Source: DASUPK01 sp963833375 (GTDB lineage: Bacteria > Actinomycetota > Thermoleophilia > Solirubrobacterales > 70-9). From it: a stretch of 64,000 nucleotides of DNA. The position numbers were made by a program, and so were the translations under genes. Location: contig CAWHXR010000004.1 in NCBI GenBank assembly GCA_963833375.1, forward strand, positions 186,001-250,000, read 5' to 3'. Positions within the stretch are counted from its first letter, which is position 1, and every line of letters begins with the position of its first letter. The notes below the pieces were generated by a model. That model worked only from the letters and a program-made list of their open reading frames with translations. It was not told the origin of the DNA and did not search any database. Positions 49,164-55,235 of the stretch are shown here, one piece after another.

Positions 49164-49587
49164 TGAGTTCTGTTGGCAGGGAAGCGACGAGGAAGAGGGC
49201 TGCGAGAGAGCATGAGGGCGAGGGCGGAACCGACGGTTTGAGCTTGGTTGATGGTGCGGGCGGGGTCTCTGGCGGGCATTGGTCGAGAGCCGAGAGGCAG
49301 CGGTCGGCGGGACTAGGCAGGCACTTGATGCTGGATGCAAGAAGCTGCGTTGGCTTGCTCGAGTGATAGTTCCGGATGGCGGGGGCAGGCAACGCCGCGG
49401 CGGACTATAGGTGGCGGGTATGCGGCCAATCGCCGGGCGGGTGTTGCGGCGGGGAGTCCGCTGGGACAGGTCGAGGGAAAGCGCGTCAAGAGGATTGAGA
49501 TGGCTCCCGACGCACGACAGGTCCCGACGCACACGGCACCGAAGACTCCACCCGCCCGGACCTGGGAGCCAGCCTAGCGGCGGCCAG

Positions 49588-49642
49588 GCGCGGTCCGTCA
49601 AGGGCCTTCGGCCCGACCCCCTCCGGGGGTTGACCGACGCGC
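49588..49642 (+). promoter_or_regulatory. Three-way-junction structure upstream of xis
   Basis: Closing stems GCGCG/CGCGC (49588-49592 with 49638-49642) and GTCAA/TTGAC (49597-49601 with 49630-49634) enclose two hairpins GGGCC-TTC-GGCCC and CCCCC-TCC-GGGGG. It ends 49 bp before the xis start. Confidence 0.5.
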
Positions 49643-49691
49643 CGCCGCCGCTACCTTCGCGGCCAGGTCGGGGGAGGGGAGAGGTCGTTCA

Positions 49692-49902
49692 GTGCGCGAG
49701 CCTTGGCTGACCAAGCGCGAGGTTGCTCGGGCACTGCGGGTCTCGATCCGAACTGTTGAGCGATTGCACTTGCCGGCCATCCGAGGTCGGCGGGCAGAAT
49801 CGCTACCGCATGAGCGAGGTCGATCGAGCACTGGCCGGAACGGAGGACTTGCCCGACAAAGTCGTCCAGCTGCGGCCGCGGCGCAATCGCGTGGTGGCAT
49901 GA
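49692..49902 (+). CDS. xis: Excisionase-like MerR/HTH protein (frame break near 49785)
   Basis: First frame: MREPWLTKREVARALRVSIR, TVERLHLPAIR, a helix-turn-helix of the HTH_17/excisionase type. One base later the next frame continues VGGQNRYRMSEVDRALAGTE and ends RNRVVA at a TGA that overlaps the integrase ATG. The turn VGGQNRYR is the wing typical of this family. An extra G in CCGAGGTCGG explains the shift. Likely a recombination directionality factor coupled to int. Confidence 0.65.
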
Positions 49903-50954
49903 GCGTCTTCGAGAGACCGAAGGGCTCGAGCAGGTGGGTCGCCAAGTTCCAGTCGAACGGCGCTCAGATCTGGGTACCCGGCGGGCCCTGGCCGAGCAAG
50001 AGCGCCGCGCGTGAGGCCGAGCGCTGCTACCGCGATCGGCTGGCGGCCCGCGTTTCGGACGAGACCTGCGCGAGCTTCGCCGAGCGATGGCTGGAGGAGT
50101 GGCCGCGCGGCTCCGAGGCAACCGACCGCCTCTACGCCGCCGCGGCGCGACGCTTCGCCGAGCACTTCGGGCCGACGCCCCTCGGTGAGGTCGAGCGGCT
50201 GAGTGCCAGGACGTGGGCCCTGACCGTCCCCCGGAGCGTCTCCCGGGTGATCGGGACGATGTACGAGGACGCTCGAAACGTCGGCCTGGTTGAGTCCAAT
50301 CCCTTCTCGAACCTTCGGCTCCCGGCCGTCGACAAGCAGCCAGAGATCGAGCCGCCGACGATCGAGGAGTACCGAGCCCTGCTGGAGGCCTGCACCGTGC
50401 TCGCCGGCTACTGCGGCGAGATGCGGGCGATGATCACCTTCGCGGCCTGGACGGGCCTCCGGCAAGGAGAGCTGTTCGCGCTCCAGTGGCGCGAAGTCGG
50501 CGAGGACGAGATCACTGTTCGCCGCTCGCGGAAGCTCGACGGATCGCTCGGCCGACCGAAGAATGGTCAGAACCGCACGGTGCCGCTGCTGCCGCCGGCG
50601 AGGGTGCTCGATCAGGTGCCACAGCGAGAGGGCTCGCCGTTCATCTTCCACTCGCCGCGCGGTCAGCCGCTGATCAAGGGCACCCACGGCTGGTCCTGGC
50701 AGAAGGTGAAGGCTGCGGCTCGGGTCGAGTGCCGGTGGCATGACCTCCGGCATTTCTGCGCGACGCAGCTGCTGGAGCTCGGCCTGGATCACTTCGCCGT
50801 CTCGGTGCAGCTCGGCCATACCGATGGCGGCGCACTGGTGATGGCGCGCTACGGGCACCCGTCCGTCGATGCCGCCAAGCGCCGGCTACTTGCCGCGTTC
50901 GAGTCTGCGCCCTTCGAGGCTGGTAGCGCGGCTGGTAGCGTCACCCAGCGTTGA
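49899..50954 (+). CDS. int: Phage-type tyrosine integrase
   Basis: 351 aa. N-terminal arm-type domain (GSSRWVAKFQSNGAQIWVPG), core-binding SAM-like domain (FAERWLEEWPRGSEATDRLY), catalytic domain with Arg in TGLRQGELFALQW, HDLRHFCATQLLELG, LGHTDGGALVMARYGH. All catalytic residues appear present. Start ATG overlaps the xis stop (ATGA). It sits 31 bp from the right att repeat, so it is the probable integrase for tRNA-Val insertion. Its 3' end carries two GGTAGC heptamers. Confidence 0.9.
   Translation: MSVFERPKGSSRWVAKFQSNGAQIWVPGGPWPSKSAAREAERCYRDRLAARVSDETCASFAERWLEEWPRGSEATDRLYAAAARRFAEHFGPTPLGEVERLSARTWALTVPRSVSRVIGTMYEDARNVGLVESNPFSNLRLPAVDKQPEIEPPTIEEYRALLEACTVLAGYCGEMRAMITFAAWTGLRQGELFALQWREVGEDEITVRRSRKLDGSLGRPKNGQNRTVPLLPPARVLDQVPQREGSPFIFHSPRGQPLIKGTHGWSWQKVKAAARVECRWHDLRHFCATQLLELGLDHFAVSVQLGHTDGGALVMARYGHPSVDAAKRRLLAAFESAPFEAGSAAGSVTQR
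50921..50939 (+). repeat. GGTAGC heptamers, right end
   Basis: TGGTAGC at 50921-50927 and 50933-50939, inside the end of int. Same heptamers as near the left att; candidate integrase arm sites. Confidence 0.5.
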
Positions 50955-50985
50955 GGGCGCTCCTAAGCCATTTGACGGGCTTCTC

Positions 50986-51031
50986 AGCCCAGCAGCGCCC
51001 ATCGAGACCGTCGATCCGTCAGGTCTCGTCA
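50986..51031 (+). repeat. Internal att repeat of tRNA-Val
   Basis: AGCCCAGCAGCGCCCATCG, 10 unconserved bases, TCCGTCAGGTCTCGTCA. Matches 36090-36135 and shares a 15 bp core with 53434-53448. Confidence 0.6.
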
Positions 51032-51079
51032 TTTCGCGGACCCAACCACTTCAAAGGCCGGGTTCCGATTTGGCACTGA

Positions 51080-51095
51080 TTACTTAGGACTTAGG
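51080..51095 (+). promoter_or_regulatory. Conserved upstream motif of DVQPEHLAS gene, copy 2
   Basis: TTACTTAGGACTTAGG, 153 nt before the ATG at 51248. Confidence 0.6.
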
Positions 51096-51247
51096 AACCG
51101 TGCGCTAAGGTGCTTGAGCTGGCTCCGTGTAGCAAGGACCATCCCACCGGGGCCTTCGCATCACTCGCTCCGCGGGGTTTCCCCTCTTCCTTCCCTGCGA
51201 CCCAATCCAGAGGGAACGCAATTCATTTCGATAGGAAGGAACAAGCT

Positions 51248-51424
51248 ATGCCAGCGATCATCGTGCAGAGCAACGGCAGCACCCAGCAAGACACCAACGT
51301 CCTCCTCTACGAGGATGTTCAACCGGAGCACCTGGCCAGCGATCACCACGCGGCCCAACTGATCGAGCGCGTGGGATGGGCGGTTAGCGAGGCAAAGGAC
51401 GCCGAGGACATCGGGTCCCGGTAA
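51248..51424 (+). CDS. DVQPEHLAS-family small protein, copy 2
   Basis: 58 aa: MPAIIVQSNGSTQQDTNVLL, YEDVQPEHLASDHHAAQLIE, RVGWAVSEAKDAEDIGSR. Very close to the copy at 30140. GGAAGG lies 9 nt before the ATG; the leader GGAAGGAACAAGC is shared with copy 3. A hairpin follows at 51462. Function unknown. Confidence 0.75.
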   Translation: MPAIIVQSNGSTQQDTNVLLYEDVQPEHLASDHHAAQLIERVGWAVSEAKDAEDIGSR

Positions 51425-51461
51425 GGGCAAGATCCTCGACCAATGAGTCGCGTCGAACGAG

Positions 51462-51488
51462 CGGTCCCTCCGGGGGCCGTTTCGACTT
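51462..51488 (+). terminator. Terminator after DVQPEHLAS copy 2
   Basis: CGGTCCC / GGGGCCG stem (one G-U) followed by TTTCGACTTTTT. Confidence 0.55.
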
Positions 51489-51545
51489 TTTGACGTGGCG
51501 AGCGCTGCTGACCGCCGAGATGCGACGTCGGTCTAGGCTGAACTT

Positions 51546-51992
51546 ATCGCGACCAAGTACTACGTCGACCTGAGCGTCGCTGACCAAGAGGAACACGTCC
51601 GCGTCGGGCTCGTCGGCTCGCTCCCCAAGCTGGCCGATGCCTACGTCGAGGGGTGCCGCATCCTCCTGGAGCGGGGGGCTACTGGCGCCGATCAGCCCAT
51701 CTGGTACGCGGTGGCGAAGGAGGAGGACGGGAAGGAACGGGACCTGACGTCCACCGAGATGGGGGCGCTCGCCGCCGCCTTCGAGCAGGAGTTCCCCGAC
51801 ATCAAGGTCCGTTTCCCCTCGCCCGAGTTCCCCGACATCAAGGTCCGTTTCCCCTCGCCCGAGGAACGACGAGTGAAGCGCGGCATGGACTTGCGCTCCA
51901 TGAGCATCAGGATCGGACTCTGGTTGATCGGCGCCATCGCGGCGTTGTTCGTCCTCTACGTCCTCGTCCAGTTGCTGATTACTCCGGGCTAG
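51546..51992 (+). CDS. YYVDL-family small protein with C-terminal TM helix (ATC in place of ATG)
   Basis: 148 aa if read from ATC 51546: IATKYYVDLSVADQEEHVRV, LPKLADAYVEGCRILLERGA, KEEDGKERDLTSTEMGALAA, then FPDIKVRFPSPE twice and a TM helix SIRIGLWLIGAIAALFVLYV. The paralogue at 21108 has ATG at the aligned position; here a stop (51534) precedes it and no ATG/GTG/TTG is available before residue 30. TAGGCT lies 6 nt upstream. Either a rare ATC start or a dead gene. Confidence 0.5.
   Translation: MATKYYVDLSVADQEEHVRVGLVGSLPKLADAYVEGCRILLERGATGADQPIWYAVAKEEDGKERDLTSTEMGALAAAFEQEFPDIKVRFPSPEFPDIKVRFPSPEERRVKRGMDLRSMSIRIGLWLIGAIAALFVLYVLVQLLITPG
51789..51860 (+). repeat. 36 bp perfect tandem duplication
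   Basis: GAGTTCCCCGACATCAAGGT and 16 more bases, twice (51789-51824 and 51825-51860), in frame, duplicating EFPDIKVRFPSP. Confidence 0.9.
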
Positions 51993-52047
51993 GCTCGCGT
52001 GTCTTTGACCTAGCGAGCACGAATGACCGCCGGGTAAGGTAGACCCG

Positions 52048-52323
52048 ATGGTGTTCGAGATGGCTCTGCAGCACTGCTCCAGCCCAGGCTGCGAAGAGAT
52101 GCCGACCTTCGCTGGACCGCGATCGAGCGAAGAGGTGATCTGGGCATGCGGCAAACATGACGCCAAGCTGGAGCGCGAAGAGGGCGTCAAGTTGTACGCG
52201 CTGGTCCCTATCTGCCAGGCGGGCGGCGCCTACCACCCATGCGGCGAGGACGCTTCGCACGTGGTAATCGACGCCGAGCTGAGGCCGATCAGCACGTGCG
52301 CCGAGCACATCGAGCGCGTCTAA
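52048..52323 (+). CDS. Hypothetical Cys/His-containing small protein
   Basis: 91 aa, unknown: MVFEMALQHCSSPGCEEMPT, FAGPRSSEEVIWACGKHDAK, LYALVPICQAGGAYHPCGED, then STCAEHIERV. Cys-x4-Cys, C-x2-H and further Cys/His pairs look like two zinc-binding knuckles. TAAGGT ends 7 nt before the ATG (leaderless). A GC-rich hairpin sequence follows (52365-52430) that is repeated after the gene at 52666. Confidence 0.7.
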   Translation: MVFEMALQHCSSPGCEEMPTFAGPRSSEEVIWACGKHDAKLEREEGVKLYALVPICQAGGAYHPCGEDASHVVIDAELRPISTCAEHIERV

Positions 52324-52665
52324 GCCGCTGGTATCAAGCTGGGTTCGTCGAAGAACCTAAGGTCGAGAGCCGACGCGCCCCTGGGAGGGTGGGGAGAAGG
52401 AGGCGCGCGCCGGCGCCGGTTCCAGTGTATTCGTCCACTCGTCCATTACCTGAGATTGGGGAGGTTCTCGGGGGGCGCATCGGGTACCACTCCGTCGGGC
52501 GGTCTCCTGACCCCCTAGGGGCCGCTCATTTCTTGTTGTGGGAGGCGCCGGGGGCGAGCAACTGGTCGAGTGCTTCGTCTCCCGACTACCAACTGGTTAC
52601 TTGGACCTTAGGAGTTGTGTGCTCAATACAGAGGGAACTTCTACTTCGAGGGGAGGAACAAGCCC
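52324..52665. other. Intergenic: hairpin and upstream motif
   Basis: GCCGACGCGCCCC...GGCGCGCGCCGGC (52370-52425) is a likely terminator and recurs at 52800-52846. The motif TTACTTGGACCTTAGG (52597-52612) precedes the next gene. No coding frame supported. Confidence 0.5.
52597..52612 (+). promoter_or_regulatory. Conserved upstream motif of DVQPEHLAS gene, copy 3
   Basis: TTACTTGGACCTTAGG, 54 nt before the GTG at 52666. Confidence 0.55.
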
Positions 52666-52788
52666 GTGCCAGCGATCATCGTGCAGAGCAACGTGAAGCC
52701 CGAGCAGCAGGACTCCACCGCCACCACCATCCTCTTGGAGGATGTTCAGCCCGAGCACCTGGCCAGCGAGAACAGCGGCTCCGGCTGA
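52666..52788 (+). CDS. DVQPEHLAS-family small protein, short copy 3
   Basis: 40 aa: VPAIIVQSNVKPEQQDSTAT, TILLEDVQPEHLASENSGSG stop. Same N-terminus and core block as copies 1 and 2, but the C-terminal helix (HHAAQLIERVxWAVSxAKDAE) is replaced by a short Gly/Ser end. GTG start with GGGAGGAACAAGC leader. The truncation shows that the N-terminal half is the part kept. Confidence 0.65.
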   Translation: MPAIIVQSNVKPEQQDSTATTILLEDVQPEHLASENSGSG

Positions 52789-53446
52789 GAACCCAAAGTC
52801 GAGCCGACGCGCCCCAAAGGGAGAAGGGGACGCGCCGGCTTCGGTTCCCAGTCTACGCCCGCCCGTTTTTTGACAGCGCGAGGCGATTTGACCGCCGAGT
52901 AGCCTCGACACCCTGACGAGACCGGCACCGCCGGCACGGCCACTCAGGACCACCTGTTCGCGCCGTCCCTGGCTCCGCGCTCGCTCTTCGGGATGAACGT
53001 GAGGGTCTCGACCACCGGCCGGGCCGCCGTCGTCGCCGACAGTCGGGCGCTTGGCCGATTGTACGTCGGCCCGGTCAACTTGGCGCGATTCGAAGTCGAT
53101 GCCGGTTCGACCAACAGGAGCAACGTCCGCGTGGAGACCAGGCAACCACCAGGCGGAAAGCGGTCGGTGCCTGCGGCGAGCGAGCCCGCAAGTTGTGCCC
53201 CGGCCAGTCGTTATATGACCGTGGGTTTGCAGAACTGGGTGTGGCCTATTGATCCGCAGGAGCACCTCAGGGGTCGGCTCCTGGGACTCGGTCGCAAACG
53301 CCCGTCTCGCCCCGACCGACGCCGTCGGAGCGGCTCGGTCGAGCTTCAGGGCCGTGGTTCTGTCCGGGGTCGCCGCAGCCGCGACCCGGCGCAGGTCGGT
53401 CAGGACCTCGAGCGCCTCGGTGAGGAGGTCCCACCAGCAGCGCCCA
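52789..53446. other. No gene recognised
   Basis: A hairpin (52800-52846) follows the small gene. Beyond 52870, both strands have open frames, but none is convincing. A minus-strand segment (53260-53440) reading TALKLDRAAPTASVGARRAF looks like an Ig-like secreted fragment and may be the cut-off tail of the gene at 53447. Confidence 0.3.
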
Positions 53447-53448
53447 TC
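53434..53448 (+). repeat. Third tRNA-Val att core
   Basis: CCAGCAGCGCCCATC, identical to the core at 50989-51003 apart from flanks. It coincides with the 3' end of the following minus-strand gene. Confidence 0.45.
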
Positions 53449-54038
53449 AAACCCCTGCCCGAAGCGCCACGCCGGCCGGGCACGTTCCCTGGAAGGCGCA
53501 CGGGGGCTGCACCACCGGGCTGAACGCCTTGACCGGCGACGCGGTCCAGCTCACCACTCCCGAGTCACAGGTCTGGCCCGAAAAGGATTTGGCCACTACG
53601 CGGATCGTGCCGGTCGCGTTTCCCTTCTTTGAGACGTGGCCGGTGACCGTCTGGGTATCTCCCTCGTCGGCGCTCAGCTCGCTCACCGAGAACTTGCCCT
53701 TTTTTAATCTTCTGGCCGGTGAAGCCGAGCTCGTCGAAGCCACCGGGCCCGCCGTCGAGCTCGGTCCCGGGTCCCCCGTAGATCTTGCTGCCGTCGGGGC
53801 AGCGCAGCGCGATCGCGCGCTGGGCCCAGTCGATCAGACGACTGGGCGCGCCGCGCCTGTGATGCACCTTCTTGAACTCGACCTTGAGCCTGACGGTCGG
53901 CGATCTGCCGTCCACGCCGTCCGTGGCCACGGGGCCTTCATAGGACTGCTTGCCGACGCTGGCGTCGGCGGCCGGTGCGGCGAGCATCGTGACCGCCGCG
54001 ATCGCCAGCCAGATCGGTCCCCGGTGCGACATGCTCAT
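53447..54038 (-). CDS. Secreted protein, frame break in a T6/A6 run
   Basis: Unknown function. Signal peptide MSMSHRGPIWLAIAAVTMLA then APAADAS; KQSYEGPVATDGVDGRSPTV, RLKVEFKKVHHRRGAPSRLI, CPDGSKIYGGPGTELDGGPG. After FTGQKI the protein continues in another frame as KKGKFSVSELSADEGDTQTV, TGHVSKKGNATGTIRVVAKS. The shift lies at the homopolymer TTTTTT 53701-53706. It ends at the att core, so its true C-terminus may have been cut by the island. Confidence 0.65.
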
Positions 54039-54097
54039 CTCCCTCGGAGGCGTAGGCAAGCACGACGCTACGCCCGGCCGCCGCAGCAGTCAAGGGC

Positions 54098-55153
54098 TCA
54101 GGAGTAGGTGTCCCAATACTCCAGCTCGGGCAGAGGGTCGTAGGCGGCTCCGCCCACGTACCAGCCGGGAGCGCTCCAGCGCTCGAAGTGCAGGTGGCAG
54201 CCGATGGCGTCCCCGGTGGCCCCGACCCTGCCGATCTGCTGACCGGCGTAGACATTGGTGCCCGCCGGCGCCCAGCTGGGCGCCTTCAGGTGCATGTAGA
54301 CGGAGTCGGTCCCGGTGAGCGCGCCGTGGAGGACGACGTAGTAGCCGGCGCCGCCTGCCTGGTAGGCGTTGACCCTGACCTGGCCCGTTTCGTCCACCAT
54401 CTCCCGCTGACCGCAGGACGCGGCGATGTCCTGACCCTGGTGGATGTGGCCCGAGCGAGGAGCACCGAAGCGGCTGTCGGGACCTCCGAAGCTGTGGGGG
54501 CCGGGGACCGGGAAGGCGTGCAGGTGGATCGCGAACGGCTGGGTCTGTCCCCCGGCGACGGAAGCCCGCGCTGACCCAGGGTCCGCGAGTTTCAGCTGGT
54601 AGATGCCCTCTGCGGCGATCCCGCTTGACGACGTCCCGTCCCACGCGAAACCCTGCCGCCCGGCGCCGTTGAAGCTCAGCGTCACCCCCTTGACGAGGTT
54701 GCCCGATGCGTCGAGAACCTTCACCTTGGCGGTGCCCGCCCGTCGCGCGCTCAGGTTGAGGGTGGGCCGAACGTAGCCCTCGCTGAAGTACCCGCCGCTG
54801 ACCCGCCGGTTGGCGAGCAGCTTCTTGATCCGCTTCGCGTCCTTCTTCGTGACCACACCCTCCACCGGCCAGCCGTGCTGGCGCTCGAAGGCCTCGACGC
54901 TCCTGAAGGTGCCCTTGCCGAAGACGCCGTCGACCGAGGTGGCCACCCCGAGCCTGGTCAGCGCGCGCTGCAGGTAGCGGACGTCCTTGCCCTTCTCGCC
55001 GGCGCGCAGGGTGCGCGTGCCGAACTTGTAGACGTGCTGGTCCTTGCCCTTCGCCTTCGTGGAGGCGGGCGACGCCGCTGCGGTGACCGCGAGGAAGGCG
55101 AGCGCGACGAGCGCGCACGCGAACGCCCTGGATCTGCCCTTGCCCATACCCAT
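54098..55153 (-). CDS. Secreted peptidoglycan-binding M23 peptidase
   Basis: 351 aa. Signal peptide MGMGKGRSRAFACALVALAF then LAVTAAASPA; PG_binding_1 (GEKGKDVRYLQRALTRLGVA, VDGVFGKGTFRSVEAFERQH); a FlgD-like Ig domain (VLDASGNLVKGVTLSFNGAG, FAWDGTSSSGIAAEGIYQLK); M23 domain with SGHIHQGQDIAASCG and GCHLHFERW. Similar in parts to the protein at 5657 but with the added Ig domain. AGGAG lies just before the ATG pair. Cell-wall remodelling is inferred. Confidence 0.88.
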   Translation of the reverse strand: MGMGKGRSRAFACALVALAFLAVTAAASPASTKAKGKDQHVYKFGTRTLRAGEKGKDVRYLQRALTRLGVATSVDGVFGKGTFRSVEAFERQHGWPVEGVVTKKDAKRIKKLLANRRVSGGYFSEGYVRPTLNLSARRAGTAKVKVLDASGNLVKGVTLSFNGAGRQGFAWDGTSSSGIAAEGIYQLKLADPGSARASVAGGQTQPFAIHLHAFPVPGPHSFGGPDSRFGAPRSGHIHQGQDIAASCGQREMVDETGQVRVNAYQAGGAGYYVVLHGALTGTDSVYMHLKAPSWAPAGTNVYAGQQIGRVGATGDAIGCHLHFERWSAPGWYVGGAAYDPLPELEYWDTYS

Positions 55154-55235
55154 TGGGTCTCCTGACGGGTGTACGGCGTCCGAGTCGCGCATCCCTGCAA
55201 GCTGGGCGTAACCGCCCACGGTTAGCCTTAGCCGC

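Larger units (their letters stand above)
48487..49587. other. Structured non-coding region of the island
   Basis: About 1.1 kb with no credible gene. It holds two copies of one architecture: an array of 11 bp tandem units, an inverted copy of the unit, then a roughly 120 nt multi-stem element (48511-48693 and 48982-49163). Minus-strand frames here are Pro/Arg/Ser-rich low-complexity sequence and are not supported as genes. Confidence 0.6.
36090..51031. mobile_element. 15 kb integrated island in tRNA-Val
   Basis: Bounded by a 46 bp imperfect direct repeat (37 of 46 by eye): 36090-36135, covering the tRNA-Val 3' end, and 50986-51031, 31 bp after the integrase stop. The xis/int pair lies at the right end, the usual layout of integrase-type islands. 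Cargo: SnoaL-like genes, DHA2 exporter, secreted proteins, a decayed IS110 and repeated 16 bp elements. No conjugation or replication gene is seen. Confidence 0.6.
50955..51247. other. Junction between the two islands
   Basis: Contains the att repeat (50986-51031) and the 16 bp upstream motif (51080-51095) of the next gene. No coding frame supported. Confidence 0.5.
50986..53448. mobile_element. Second, 2.4 kb element in tandem
   Basis: Lies between the internal att and a third core CCAGCAGCGCCCATC at 53434. Carries only small genes of the families found in the tRNA-Cys element and the decayed 21 kb cluster; no recombinase of its own. Probably depends on the adjacent integrase (inference). 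Confidence 0.45.

Noticed and set aside
48632..49601. Minus-strand frames of 130-165 residues in the structured region
   Set aside because: Pro/Arg/Ser low complexity, no ribosome-binding site, and they cross the covarying stems and tandem arrays; similarity between their ends only reflects the repeated DNA.
52993..53523. 176-residue + strand frame
   Set aside because: No recognisable domain, no ribosome-binding site, low-complexity Arg-rich end; kept only as a gap note.
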